A DNA stretch of 64,000 nucleotides from Modestobacter sp. VKM Ac-2984 (GTDB lineage: Bacteria > Actinomycetota > Actinomycetes > Mycobacteriales > Geodermatophilaceae): the NCBI RefSeq assembly GCF_026967985.1, contig NZ_JAPVBJ010000009.1:186001-250000 (forward strand). Direction: 5' to 3'. Position numbers and translations under genes: made by a program. The notes below the pieces were generated by a model. It did no database searches. It worked only from the letters and a program-made list of their open reading frames with translations, and was not told where the DNA came from. Below, one piece after another: positions 19,219 to 28,174 of the stretch (its first letter is position 1; every line of letters starts with the position of its first letter).

Positions 19219-20127
19219 TCAGCCGGCGAGCCACTCCCGGGTGAGGGTCCCGCCGGCGACGACGACGGCCGGGCCGGAGAGCACCGTCGTCACCCCGTCG
19301 AACTGCACCGACAGCCGGCCGCCCGGCACGTCGACGGCGACCGTCCCGGTGCTGCGCCCGCCGGCCTCCAGCGCCGCGTAGGCCGCGGCACAGGCGCCGG
19401 TGCCGCACGAGCGGGTCTCCCCCACGCCGCGCTCGTAGACCCGCAGCCGGACGTGCGCGCAGGCGCCCGCCGGGGCGTCCCCGGCGGCCAGCACGTTCAC
19501 CAGCTCGACGTTGACCCCCTCGGGGAACATCGCGGCGTCGACCCCGGGCAGCACGGAGAGGTCCAGGGTGTCGACCTCGACGTCGGTCAGGCAGGCCAGG
19601 TGCGGGTTGCCCATCGACACCCCGAGCCCCGGGTGCGCCACCCCGGCGACCCGCGCCTCGCTGCGGCCCAGCGGCACCGCCGCACCCATGTCGACCCAGT
19701 AGCCGCCGTCGGGTCGGGCACCCACCCGGCGAGGACCGCCCCGGGTGCCGACCAGCACACCGGCCTCGGCCGCGGACCGCTCCAGCAGCCCCTCGGCCAT
19801 CAGCACGTGCAGGAAGAGCCGGATGCCGTTGCCGCACATCTCCGCGTACGAGCCGTCGGCGTTGCGGTGGTCCATGAACCACTCGCAGTCGGCCAGCGCC
19901 GCACCCAGGACACCGGGGGCGTCGGGCACGTGCCGACTGCGGACCACGCGCAGCACGCCGTCCCCACCCAGGCCCGCCCGGCGGTCGCAGAGGCGGCGCA
20001 CCAGGTCGGGGTCCAGCCGCGCCTCCGGCCACACGTCCCCGTCGGGGTCGGGCAGGACGACGAAGTCGTTCTCGGTGCCGTGGCCCAGGAGGACCCGCGG
20101 GCCGGCGTCGCCGTGGCTGTCGATCAC
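19219..20127 (-). CDS. dapF: Diaminopimelate epimerase
   Basis: A 302-residue enzyme converting LL- to meso-diaminopimelate for lysine and peptidoglycan synthesis. The two catalytic cysteines are in AEMCGNGIR (Cys98) and ETRSCGTGACA (Cys241), and the N-terminal GHGTENDFVVL and GLGGDG motifs are typical of the actinobacterial form. The GTG start at 20127 overlaps the miaA stop by 4 bp, so dapF is translated after the dioxygenase-like gene and miaA. This miaA-dapF pairing is common in actinobacteria. Confidence 0.95.
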   Translation of the reverse strand: MIDSHGDAGPRVLLGHGTENDFVVLPDPDGDVWPEARLDPDLVRRLCDRRAGLGGDGVLRVVRSRHVPDAPGVLGAALADCEWFMDHRNADGSYAEMCGNGIRLFLHVLMAEGLLERSAAEAGVLVGTRGGPRRVGARPDGGYWVDMGAAVPLGRSEARVAGVAHPGLGVSMGNPHLACLTDVEVDTLDLSVLPGVDAAMFPEGVNVELVNVLAAGDAPAGACAHVRLRVYERGVGETRSCGTGACAAAYAALEAGGRSTGTVAVDVPGGRLSVQFDGVTTVLSGPAVVVAGGTLTREWLAG

Positions 20128-21077
20128 CGGTCGATCCTACGGTCGGCGACCAGGGCGAGGACGCCGTCGAGCAGGTCCGGGCGGGCGGCGTCGAACCACA
20201 CCGTGCCGGCGTCGCGGCGGAACCAGGACCGCTGCCGGCGCACGAACCGGCGGGTGGTGACCACCGTCCGCTCCCGGGCCTCCTGCTCGGTCAGCACCCC
20301 GTCGAACTGCTGGAGCACCTGCGCGTACCCCAGTGCCCGGGAGGCCGTCGGTCCCTCGCGCAGCCCGTCGCCGGCGAGCGCGGCGACCTCGTCGACGAAG
20401 CCGGCGGCCCACATCACGTCGACCCGGCGGGCCACCCGGTCGTCCAGCTCCTCGGGCGCACGGTCCAGCCCGATCGTGACCGCCGGGTAGTGCGGGCGTG
20501 GGGCGGGCAGCGTCGCGGTGAACGGCTGGCCGGTCACCGCGATCACCTCCAGCGCCCGCACCACCCGCCGGCTGTTGGTCGGCGCGATCGCCGTCGCGGC
20601 GGCCGGGTCGAGCGCCGCCAGCCGGTCGTGCATCGCCGTGGCGCCCTCGACCGCCAGCTCGTCGGTCAGCCGGGCCCGCACCACCGGATCGGTGCCCGGG
20701 AAGTCCAGCTCGTCCAACACGGCACGCACGTACAGCCCGGAACCGCCGACCAGCAGCGGGACGACGCCTGCGGCCCGGAGCCGGTCGACCTCGGCCCGCG
20801 CGCGCTGCCGGTACTCGGCCACCGAGGCCGGCTCCCGCACGTGCCAGAGGTCCAGCAGGTGGTGCGGCACGCCGTCGCGTTCGGCCTCCGTGGGCTTGGC
20901 CGTGCCGATGTCCATCCCGCGGTAGAGCTGCATGGAGTCGGCGTTGACCACCTCTCCCCCCGCACCGGAGCCGGCCAGCCGGTGCGCCAGCGCGACCGCG
21001 AGCGCCGTCTTCCCGGTGGCGGTCGGCCCCACGACGGCGATCACCGGAGGCCCGGCGTCCTCCGCAGCGGCGGTCAC
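20124..21077 (-). CDS. miaA: tRNA dimethylallyltransferase
   Basis: A 317-residue enzyme adding the dimethylallyl group to A37 of tRNAs that read UNN codons, the step before MiaB. The P-loop is GPTATGKT (residues 16-23), followed by NADSMQLYRGMDIGTAK and LVGGSGLYVRAVLDELDFP. The C-terminal part has QRSWFRRD. The GTG start at 21077 overlaps the stop of the preceding gene as GTGA. miaB, the next enzyme of the pathway, is also in this window (26.5-28.0 kb). Confidence 0.96.
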   Translation of the reverse strand: MTAAAEDAGPPVIAVVGPTATGKTALAVALAHRLAGSGAGGEVVNADSMQLYRGMDIGTAKPTEAERDGVPHHLLDLWHVREPASVAEYRQRARAEVDRLRAAGVVPLLVGGSGLYVRAVLDELDFPGTDPVVRARLTDELAVEGATAMHDRLAALDPAAATAIAPTNSRRVVRALEVIAVTGQPFTATLPAPRPHYPAVTIGLDRAPEELDDRVARRVDVMWAAGFVDEVAALAGDGLREGPTASRALGYAQVLQQFDGVLTEQEARERTVVTTRRFVRRQRSWFRRDAGTVWFDAARPDLLDGVLALVADRRIDR

Positions 21078-21766
21078 CGGGCGTGCCAGGTGGCGACGAG
21101 GTAGCCGACGCCGAACGGGGCGCCGTCGTGGTGCAGCTCGGCGGAGAGGGCGCGTCCACCCAGCGCGGCACCGACCGCCCGCCACACCGGGACGCCGGCG
21201 GCGAGCAGCCGCCGGCCCGCGACGGGGTCCAGGGCGGCCAGCGCCACGCTGTCCCCGGCCCCGAGGGCAGCGGCGACCGCGGCGTCGAAGGGGCCGGCCG
21301 CAGGGTCGAGTGCACCGGGCGCCTTCGCGGTGCGCCGGGCCGACCCGTCCCCCATCGCGAGCACCCCCACCGGTACGGGGAGGTCCGCCAGCGCCGCCGC
21401 GAGGTCGGCCGGCCCCACCCCGAGCCGGCTCCCGGTGTGCCCGGCCTCGTCCAGCAGCCAGGCGGCCAGCAGGTGCGGCAGCGGGACCCGGTGGCCGCCG
21501 GGACGGACCCGGCCGGCGAACGGGACCTCCAGGTCGATCCCGAACCCGCGCAGGTCTCCGGCGTCCCCGGGGCCGAACCGGAGCCCGTCGGCGCCCTCGC
21601 CCACGACGACCACCACCTCCGGCCGGTCCGCCAGCACGGTCTGCACGGCGGCGGAGACCGCGGTGCGCAGCGCGGACAGGTCGGGGCTCGGCGCACCGGC
21701 GACCACGGGCAGCACGAGGGGTGACTGCGGGCAGAACGCCACCGTCACCGGAGGAGGAGGGCTCAC
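21074..21766 (-). CDS. Class III extradiol dioxygenase-like protein
   Basis: A 230-residue protein of the type often annotated as class III extradiol ring-cleavage dioxygenase-like upstream of actinobacterial miaA. FCPQSPLVLP and VVVVVGEGADG at the start, and VLAMGDGSARRTAKAPGALDP in the middle, fit that fold. The His residues expected for iron binding are not all apparent (no His in the N-terminal FCPQSP). A true dioxygenase reaction is therefore doubtful. It is the first gene of an overlapping operon with miaA and dapF. It starts at GTG 21766, 40 bp from the divergent DUF349 gene. Confidence 0.7.
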   Translation of the reverse strand: MSPPPPVTVAFCPQSPLVLPVVAGAPSPDLSALRTAVSAAVQTVLADRPEVVVVVGEGADGLRFGPGDAGDLRGFGIDLEVPFAGRVRPGGHRVPLPHLLAAWLLDEAGHTGSRLGVGPADLAAALADLPVPVGVLAMGDGSARRTAKAPGALDPAAGPFDAAVAAALGAGDSVALAALDPVAGRRLLAAGVPVWRAVGAALGGRALSAELHHDGAPFGVGYLVATWHAR

Positions 21767-21806
21767 GCCAGGGAGTGTCGCGGATGCATCGTGGGAGACT
21801 GCTCAC

Positions 21807-23522
21807 GTGTCGAGCACGGAGAACACCGGAGACCGGGCCCAGCAGGCCACCGCGACCCCCGAGGAGCGCCCTGAGGGAGCGGTCATCGAGGCGACGCCGG
21901 TCGACGAGGGGGCACTGACCGCGACCCCGGACGCCGCCGTCCCGGAGGTCGCCCAGCCCGCCGACGGCGGCCCCGTCGTCGACGACCCGGGGGCCGCTGT
22001 GCCCCCGGCCGCCGAGCCCCCGGCCGCCGAGCCCCCGGCTGCCGAGGCGCCCGCCGCCGAGGCGCCGCCCGCTGAGGCGCCCGCCACAACTCTCCCGGCC
22101 GCAGAGTCCCCGGCTCCGGCGGGCGGTGACACCGCCTCCGCGGCCGTCACCCCCGAGGCAGGCACTCCCGCCGCCGCCGACCCCGCCGACGCGGCGGTCG
22201 CCGACCCCACCAGCGGCAGCGGCGCCCCCACCGCAGCGCCCCGACCTGCCCCCGCCGGCCCGTCCAGCGGCCACGCACCCGCCGACGTGCCCAGCGTCGT
22301 CCCGGCCATGCCCGCCTCCGACCCGTCCGCCTGGGGCCGGGTCGACGAGGAGGGCACGGTCTACGTGCGCACCGCCACCGGGGAGCGCTCGGTCGGCTCC
22401 TGGCAGGCCGGCGCCCCGGCCGAGGGGCTGGCCCACTACGGCCGCCGCTTCGACGACCTGGCCACCGAGGTCACCCTGCTCGAAGCCCGACTGGCCGCCC
22501 ACACCGGCAACCCGGGCGAGATCCGCACCAAGGCCCAGGAGCTCGCCGACTCCATCCCGCTGGCCCAGGCGGTCGGCGACCTGGACAGCCTGTCCGCCCG
22601 CGCCCGGGCGATGGTCAGCATGGCCGACACCGCCGTCGCGGCGAACCGGGCCGAGAAGGCGGCGCAGCGCGCCGTGCAGGTCCAGCGCAAGGAGGCGCTC
22701 GCCGCCGAGGCCGAGCAGATCGCCGCGGACTCCACGCAGTGGAAGGCCGCCGGTGACCGGCTGAAGGCGATCGTCGAGGAGTGGAAGACGATCAAGGGCA
22801 TCGACCGCAAGACCGACGAGGCGCTGTGGCAGCGCTTCGCGGCCGCGCGGGACGCCTTCGGCCGCCGCCGTGGCGCGCACTTCGCCGAGCTGGACAAGCA
22901 GCGGGGCGAGTCGCGGGCGGCCAAGAGCGAGCTGATCGCCGAGGCCGAGCGGCTGTCGACCTCCACCGAGTGGGGCCCGACCAGCGCAGCGATGCGTGGG
23001 CTGATGGACCGCTGGAAGGCCGTGCCGCGGGTCGGCCGGGACACCGACGACGACCTGTGGAAGAAGTTCCGCGCCGCCCAGGACGTGTTCTTCGCCGCCC
23101 GCACCGCCAACGACCAGGCGCGCAGCAGCGACGAGGTGGCCAACCAGAAGGCCAAGGAGGAGCTGCTCGCCGAGGCGGAGAAGCTCGACCCGGCCAACAA
23201 GGGCAACCAGAACGCGCTCCGCAAGATCCAGGAGCGCTACGACGCGATCGGGCACGTGCCCCGCGGTGCCATGCGCGAGCTCGAGGACCGGATGCGCACC
23301 GTGGAGGAGAAGTTCCGCGGTGCCAGCGAGTCCTCCCGCCCCCGGGTCCAGCCGGAGAACCCGCTGCTGACCTCGATGCGAGCGGCGGTGACCAAGGCCG
23401 AGGACCAGCTGGCCAAGGCGCAGGCCGCGGGCAACGCGAAGCGGATCAGCGAGGCCGAGGCTGCCCTGGCCACCCGCCGGGAGTGGCTGGCCGAGGCGGA
23501 GAAGGCCTCCTCCCGCCGCTGA
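21807..23522 (+). CDS. DUF349 domain protein
   Basis: A 571-residue protein from GTG 21807. Residues 1-165 are Ala/Pro/Glu-rich, with tandem PAAE-type repeats (about 70-100), and are disordered. After a linker (WGRVDEEGTVYVRTATGERSVGSWQAG) the rest is long charged helices containing DUF349 repeats (WKAAGDRLKAIVEEWKTI, ALWQRFAAARDAF, LWKKFRAAQDVFF, RYDAIGHVPR) and a C-terminal coiled coil. DUF349 proteins are widespread in actinobacteria and of uncertain role. It is divergent from the miaA operon and ends at a strong hairpin. Confidence 0.85.
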   Translation: MSSTENTGDRAQQATATPEERPEGAVIEATPVDEGALTATPDAAVPEVAQPADGGPVVDDPGAAVPPAAEPPAAEPPAAEAPAAEAPPAEAPATTLPAAESPAPAGGDTASAAVTPEAGTPAAADPADAAVADPTSGSGAPTAAPRPAPAGPSSGHAPADVPSVVPAMPASDPSAWGRVDEEGTVYVRTATGERSVGSWQAGAPAEGLAHYGRRFDDLATEVTLLEARLAAHTGNPGEIRTKAQELADSIPLAQAVGDLDSLSARARAMVSMADTAVAANRAEKAAQRAVQVQRKEALAAEAEQIAADSTQWKAAGDRLKAIVEEWKTIKGIDRKTDEALWQRFAAARDAFGRRRGAHFAELDKQRGESRAAKSELIAEAERLSTSTEWGPTSAAMRGLMDRWKAVPRVGRDTDDDLWKKFRAAQDVFFAARTANDQARSSDEVANQKAKEELLAEAEKLDPANKGNQNALRKIQERYDAIGHVPRGAMRELEDRMRTVEEKFRGASESSRPRVQPENPLLTSMRAAVTKAEDQLAKAQAAGNAKRISEAEAALATRREWLAEAEKASSRR

Positions 23523-23553
23523 GGCACCGTCGCCGGGTCCGCCACGGCGCAGA

Positions 23554-23594
23554 ACACCGAGGGCCCGTCCGTTCACCGGACGGGCCCTCGGTGT
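23554..23594 (+). terminator. Perfect 18-bp hairpin downstream of the DUF349 gene
   Basis: Arms 23554-23571 and 23577-23594 pair without mismatch around TTCAC, 32 bp after the stop and followed by ATT. Confidence 0.85.
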
Positions 23595-23701
23595 ATTCCG
23601 GAACGGTCGTGTAGCTCCGGGGACGACGGGTAGGTCGTGGACAACGGAATGCGCAACGCCGCATGCGTGCGTGCCAGACGCCGACCCGGAAGGAGCCCGC
23701 C

Positions 23702-25255
23702 GTGGCCCTGTCCTACCCCACCCAGCCCGGTGACATCGACCACCTGATCGCCGACGACCACGCGATCGTCGACCGGCAGTTCCAGCACCTGGAGGCCGGC
23801 CGCGGCAACCGTCGCGTGCTGGTCGACCAGATCTCCTTCGAGCTCGCCGCACACGCCTTCGCCGAGGAGGTCGTGCTGTACCCGATCTGGCCGGAGATCG
23901 GGATGACCGACGAGCACGACGACGCCGAGCACGAGCACCAGCAGATCAAGGAGCTCCTCGTCGTCCTCGGGAAGACCGAGCCCGGGGAGCCGGAGTTCGA
24001 GGAGTCGCTCACCACGCTGATCCAGGTCACCCGGCACCACGTCGACGACGAGGAGAACGACGAGCTGCCCCAGTTCCGCGCCAAGGCCGGTGCGGAGCGG
24101 ATGGCCGAGCTGGGCAAGGACTTCCTGACCAACAAGCGCGAGGCACCCACCCGGCCGCACCCGCACGCACCCAGCGAGGGCTTCGCGGAGAAGGTCGCCG
24201 GCATGCTGGGCAAGCCGCTGGACATGGTCCGCGACATGGCGTCCGGCCGGCAGAAGGAGCTGGCCACCGACGCCTCCGGTCTGCTCAACCCGCAGGCCCA
24301 GGCGATCGTCGACGCCCTCTCCTCGTTCGGCCCGCTGCCGTTCGAGGTGCTCAAGCCCGAGCAGGCGCGCAAGCAGCCCGGCCCGGACGACGCGGTGAAG
24401 AAGGTCATGGCCGACCGCGGCATCTCCGGCCCCGAGCCGGTCGGTTCGGTGCAGGACCTGAAGATCCCGAACGGCGCCGACGGCGAGCAGACCCTGCGCG
24501 TCTACACCCCCAGCAACGCCGGGGACGGTCCGCTGCCGATCGTCATGTGGGTGCACGGCGGCGGCTGGGTGCTGTTCGACATCGACACCTATGACGCCTC
24601 CTGCCGCGGCCTGTGCAACAAGACCAACGCGATCGTCGTCTCCCCGGACTACCGGCGGGCGCCGGAGGCGGTCTTCCCCGCCTCGCACGACGACGTGCTG
24701 ACCGCCTGGACCTGGGTCCGGGAGAACGCCGGGCAGCTCGGCGGCGACCCCGACCGGATGGCCATCGGCGGGGAGTCCGTCGGCGGGACGATGGCCGCGG
24801 CCACCTCCCTCCAGCTGGCCGCGAACGGCCAGCCGACGCCGGTGGCGCAGGTCTGCGTCTACCCGTTGACCACCGCCGAGCAGTTCGGGGAGTCGATGGA
24901 GGACGCCGCCGACGGCCGTCCGCTGAACCGGGCGCTGCTGTCCTGGATGGCGATGCACGCCTTCCAGGGCAAGCCCGAGGCGGCCACCGACCCGCGGATC
25001 GCCCTGCTGGACTGGACCCCCGCCCAGCGCGCGAGCATGCCGCCCACGCTGGTGATCACCGACGAGCGCGACGTGCTGCGCAGCCAGGGGCAGCAGTTCG
25101 CCCGCGACCTCGAGGCCGCCGGGGCACCGACCACCCACCGCTACTTCGCCGGCGTCATGCACGAGTTCTTCGGCGCCGCCGCCGTCCTGGACGAGGCCGA
25201 GCAGGCCCAGCAGGACGCCGCCGCACACCTCACCCGGGCGTTCAGCACCCGCTGA
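23702..25255 (+). CDS. Hemerythrin-HHE / alpha-beta hydrolase (HSL-type esterase) fusion
   Basis: A 517-residue protein from GTG 23702 with AAGGAG upstream. Residues 10-130 form a hemerythrin-like four-helix bundle with di-iron ligand candidates His20, His51-x3-Glu55, His77/79 and His112/113-x3-Glu117. A linker (about 130-255) leads to an alpha/beta hydrolase of the hormone-sensitive-lipase type: HGGGW oxyanion motif 285-289, nucleophile Ser359 in GGESVGG (GESVG replacing the usual GDSAG), Asp457 and His487. An oxygen-, iron- or NO-sensing ester hydrolase is a reasonable inference. It is followed 28 bp later by a formaldehyde-dehydrogenase-like gene, probably one operon. Confidence 0.85.
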   Translation: MALSYPTQPGDIDHLIADDHAIVDRQFQHLEAGRGNRRVLVDQISFELAAHAFAEEVVLYPIWPEIGMTDEHDDAEHEHQQIKELLVVLGKTEPGEPEFEESLTTLIQVTRHHVDDEENDELPQFRAKAGAERMAELGKDFLTNKREAPTRPHPHAPSEGFAEKVAGMLGKPLDMVRDMASGRQKELATDASGLLNPQAQAIVDALSSFGPLPFEVLKPEQARKQPGPDDAVKKVMADRGISGPEPVGSVQDLKIPNGADGEQTLRVYTPSNAGDGPLPIVMWVHGGGWVLFDIDTYDASCRGLCNKTNAIVVSPDYRRAPEAVFPASHDDVLTAWTWVRENAGQLGGDPDRMAIGGESVGGTMAAATSLQLAANGQPTPVAQVCVYPLTTAEQFGESMEDAADGRPLNRALLSWMAMHAFQGKPEAATDPRIALLDWTPAQRASMPPTLVITDERDVLRSQGQQFARDLEAAGAPTTHRYFAGVMHEFFGAAAVLDEAEQAQQDAAAHLTRAFSTR

Positions 25256-25283
25256 TCGCCGTCCTCAGGGAAGGAGCACCACC

Positions 25284-26426
25284 ATGAAGGCCATCGTCTA
25301 CCGAGGCCCCAAGAACGTCGCCGTCGAGGAGGTGCCGGACGCCACGATCCAGGCGCCCACCGACGCGGTCATCCGGATCACGACCACCAACATCTGCGGG
25401 TCGGACCTGCACATGTACGAGGGCCGCACCTCCGTGGAGGAGGGCAAGGTCCTCGGCCACGAGAACATGGGCGTCGTCGAGGCCGTCGGCGACGGTGTCG
25501 ACCGGATCAAGGTCGGCGACCGGGTGTCGGTCCCGTTCAACATCGCCTGCGGCACCTGCCGCAACTGCACCGACGGCTGGACGTCGTTCTGCCTGCGCGC
25601 CAACCCCACCGAGGGGATGGACGGCGCGGCCTACGGCTACGCCAACATGGGCCCCTACGACGGCGGGCAGGCCGAGTACCTGCGCGTGCCGTGGGCGGAC
25701 TTCAACCTGCTCCACCTGCCCGAGGGCACCGAGCACGAGAACGACTTCACGATGCTCTCGGACATCTTCCCGACCGGCTGGCACGGGGTGGAGCTGTCCG
25801 GCTTCCAGGTCGGCGACCGGGTCGCGGTGTTCGGCGGTGGCCCGGTCGGGCTGATGGCCGCGCACAGCGCCATGATCCGGGGCGCGTCCGAGGTCTTCGT
25901 CGTGGACAAGGAGACCGACCGCCTGGCCCTGGCGGAGAAGTACGGGGCCACCGCGATCGACTTCAGCGCCGGTGACCCGGTGGAGCAGCTGCTGGAGGCC
26001 ACCGGTGGGCGCGGTGTCGACCGCGGCGTCGAGGCGGTCGGCTACCAGGCGCACGACTCCGGTGGCGAGGAGCACCCCGAGCTGGTGCTGGACAACCTCG
26101 TCCAGGTGGTCCGGTCCACCGGTGGGATCGGCGTCGTCGGCGTCTACGTGCCGCAGGACCCGGGCGCGACCAGCGACCTGGCCAAGGAGGGCCGGATCCC
26201 CTGGCAGTTCGGCACCTTCTTCACGAAGGGCCAGTCGATGGGCACCGGGCAGGCGCCGGTCAAGCGCTACAACCGGCAGCTGCGGGACCTGATCATCGAC
26301 GGCAAGGCCAACCCGGGCCTGATCACCAGCCACGAGCTGGGCCTGGACCAGGCCGTGGAGGGCTACCAGCGCTTCGACGACCGGGACCAGGGCTGGACCA
26401 AGGTGCTGCTGCACCCGGGCAGCTGA
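25284..26426 (+). CDS. Zinc-dependent alcohol dehydrogenase, glutathione-independent formaldehyde dehydrogenase type
   Basis: A 380-residue medium-chain dehydrogenase. The catalytic zinc site is at CGSD (Cys38) and GHENMG (His, Glu). Structural zinc cysteines lie in CGTCRNCTDGWTSFC, and the NAD-binding Rossmann motif is VFGGGPVGLMAA. The long insert AVGYQAHDSGGEEHPELVLD is typical of the PFDH-like group, which oxidises formaldehyde or other aldehydes/alcohols with bound NAD. The RBS is GGAAGGAG before ATG 25284. It follows the hemerythrin-esterase gene closely, so the two may act in one detoxification route (inference). A bidirectional terminator follows. Confidence 0.88.
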   Translation: MKAIVYRGPKNVAVEEVPDATIQAPTDAVIRITTTNICGSDLHMYEGRTSVEEGKVLGHENMGVVEAVGDGVDRIKVGDRVSVPFNIACGTCRNCTDGWTSFCLRANPTEGMDGAAYGYANMGPYDGGQAEYLRVPWADFNLLHLPEGTEHENDFTMLSDIFPTGWHGVELSGFQVGDRVAVFGGGPVGLMAAHSAMIRGASEVFVVDKETDRLALAEKYGATAIDFSAGDPVEQLLEATGGRGVDRGVEAVGYQAHDSGGEEHPELVLDNLVQVVRSTGGIGVVGVYVPQDPGATSDLAKEGRIPWQFGTFFTKGQSMGTGQAPVKRYNRQLRDLIIDGKANPGLITSHELGLDQAVEGYQRFDDRDQGWTKVLLHPGS

Positions 26427-26464
26427 CCCACCCCACCGGGACGTCCCACCCGGTGACCTGATCG

Positions 26465-26508
26465 AGGACCGTCCCCCTGCACCGATACCGGTGCAGGGGG
26501 ACGGTCCT
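26465..26508. terminator. Perfect 20-bp bidirectional hairpin between convergent genes
   Basis: Arms 26465-26484 and 26489-26508 are perfectly complementary around ATAC. It lies between the dehydrogenase stop and the convergent miaB stop and can serve both. Confidence 0.88.
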
Positions 26509-26541
26509 TCGTCCGTCCGGGACCTCGCGGGCCCGGTGGTG

Positions 26542-28008
26542 TCAGCTGCAGGCCGGGACGGCTGCCGGCAGCGGCGGCGGGACACCGATCCCGGGCATGC
26601 CCAGCGTGACGCCGGGCGTGGTCGGGCGGGTGCCGGCCTCGCTGGCGTCGCCGGCCCGGGTCCGCCGATGGGAGAGCAGCGCGCCGTCGGCGACCAGGAA
26701 GTGCGGCTTCGCGGCGGTCACGACCGTCTCCACGACGTCCCCGGCCCGGACGCCGTCGGCGGCGGTGAAGTGCACCAGCCGACCGTCCCGGGCCCGGCCG
26801 GAGAGCCGGCCGCGGGCGGCGTCCTTGCTGCCCTCCCCCGCGGCGACCAGCAGCTCGACCGGCCGGCCGACGAGCGCCCGGTTCTCGGCCCAGCTGATCT
26901 CCTCCTGCAGCGCGGTCAGCCGCAGGTAGCGCTCCTGGACGACGTCCTTGGGCAGCTGCCCGTCCATCTCCGCGGCTGGGGTGCCCGGGCGCTTGGAGTA
27001 CTGGAAGGTGAAGGCGCTGGCGAAGCGCGCCTGCCGGACGACCTCCAGGGTCTGCTCGAAGTCCGCCTCGGTCTCGCCCGGGAACCCGACGATGATGTCG
27101 GTGGTGATCGCGGCGTCGGGCATCGCGGCCCGCACCCGGTCGATGATCCCGAGGTAGCGGTCCTGCCGGTAGCCGCGGCGCATCCGGCGCAGCACGTCGT
27201 CCGACCCGCTCTGCAGCGGCATGTGCAGCTGGTGGCAGACCGCAGGGGTCTCCGCCATCGCCGCGATGACGTCGTCGGTGAACTCCCGCGGGTGCGGGCT
27301 GGTGAAGCGCACCCGCTCCAGGCCCTCGATCCGCCCCGTCGCGCGCAGCAGGTCGGCGAACGCGCCGCGCTCGCGGAACTCGACGCCGTAGGCGTTCACG
27401 TTCTGGCCGAGCAGGGTCACCTCGAGCACGCCCTGGTCGACCAGGGCCTGCACCTCGGCCAGGATCTCGCCGGGACGGCGGTCCTTCTCCTTGCCGCGCA
27501 GCGCCGGGACGATGCAGAACGTGCAGGTGTTGTTGCACCCGACGCTGATCGACACCCAGCCGGAGTACGCGGAGTCCCGCTTGGCCGGCAGCGTGGAGGG
27601 GAAGACCTCCAGCGACTCGACGATCTCCACCTGGGCCTCGGCGTTGTGCCGGGCCCGCTCGAGCAGCACCGGCAGCGACCCGACGTTGTGGGTGCCGAAG
27701 ACGACGTCGACCCAGGGCGCGCGCCGGACGATCTCGCCGCGGTCCTTCTGCGCCAGGCAGCCGCCAACGGCGATCTGCATGCCGGGGTGGGCGTCCTTGA
27801 CCGGGCGCAGGTGCCCCAGGTTGCCGTAGAGCCGGTTGTCGGCGTTCTCCCGGACGGCGCAGGTGTTGAGCACGACGACGTCGGCGTCGGTGCCCTCGGG
27901 AGCTGCCGAGTACCCGGCCGACTCGAGCAGGCCGGAGAGCCGCTCGGAGTCGTGCACGTTCATCTGACAGCCGTAGGTGCGCACGAGGTAGGTCTTGCCG
28001 TTCACCAC
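26542..28008 (-). CDS. miaB: tRNA-2-methylthio-N6-dimethylallyladenosine synthase
   Basis: A 488-residue radical-SAM methylthiotransferase that adds the methylthio group to i6A37 made by MiaA. The N-terminal UPF0004 domain has its three cluster cysteines ([23 protein letters not shown]). The radical SAM CxxxCxxC is CNNTCTFC, followed by HMPLQSGSD, and a TRAM domain lies near 385-455. The last 35 residues are a Pro/Gly-rich extension. GTG 28008 starts the frame. It is divergent from gluA and convergent with the dehydrogenase. Confidence 0.96.
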   Translation of the reverse strand: MVNGKTYLVRTYGCQMNVHDSERLSGLLESAGYSAAPEGTDADVVVLNTCAVRENADNRLYGNLGHLRPVKDAHPGMQIAVGGCLAQKDRGEIVRRAPWVDVVFGTHNVGSLPVLLERARHNAEAQVEIVESLEVFPSTLPAKRDSAYSGWVSISVGCNNTCTFCIVPALRGKEKDRRPGEILAEVQALVDQGVLEVTLLGQNVNAYGVEFRERGAFADLLRATGRIEGLERVRFTSPHPREFTDDVIAAMAETPAVCHQLHMPLQSGSDDVLRRMRRGYRQDRYLGIIDRVRAAMPDAAITTDIIVGFPGETEADFEQTLEVVRQARFASAFTFQYSKRPGTPAAEMDGQLPKDVVQERYLRLTALQEEISWAENRALVGRPVELLVAAGEGSKDAARGRLSGRARDGRLVHFTAADGVRAGDVVETVVTAAKPHFLVADGALLSHRRTRAGDASEAGTRPTTPGVTLGMPGIGVPPPLPAAVPACS

Positions 28009-28107
28009 CGGGATCGTACGGGGGCGCCAGCCGCACCCGGTGCACGCCGACGACTCCGGTTGGTGACCGGCAGGACCTCGACCGGGTGAACTCAGGGCTC
28101 ATCCGGA

Positions 28108-28135
28108 GCTTCGTTACAGCTTCGTGATGGCTTCG
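28108..28135 (+). promoter_or_regulatory. Three GCTTCG direct repeats with 11-bp period upstream of gluA
   Basis: GCTTCG occurs at 28108-28113, 28119-28124 and 28130-28135, exactly 11 bp apart, so on one face of the helix. The array ends 25 bp before the -10-like hexamer of gluA. It lies in the miaB-gluA divergent promoter region and is probably a regulator-binding site. Confidence 0.5.
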
Positions 28136-28160
28136 CGACGTTACTGGGGCGGGAGCCACC

Positions 28161-28166
28161 TAGGGT
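28161..28166 (+). promoter_or_regulatory. Probable -10 element of gluA, leaderless start
   Basis: TAGGGT fits TANNNT and ends 8 bp before GTG 28175, the spacing of leaderless actinobacterial genes. No Shine-Dalgarno precedes that GTG and no good -35 is seen. Confidence 0.45.
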
Positions 28167-28174
28167 CACCCGCT

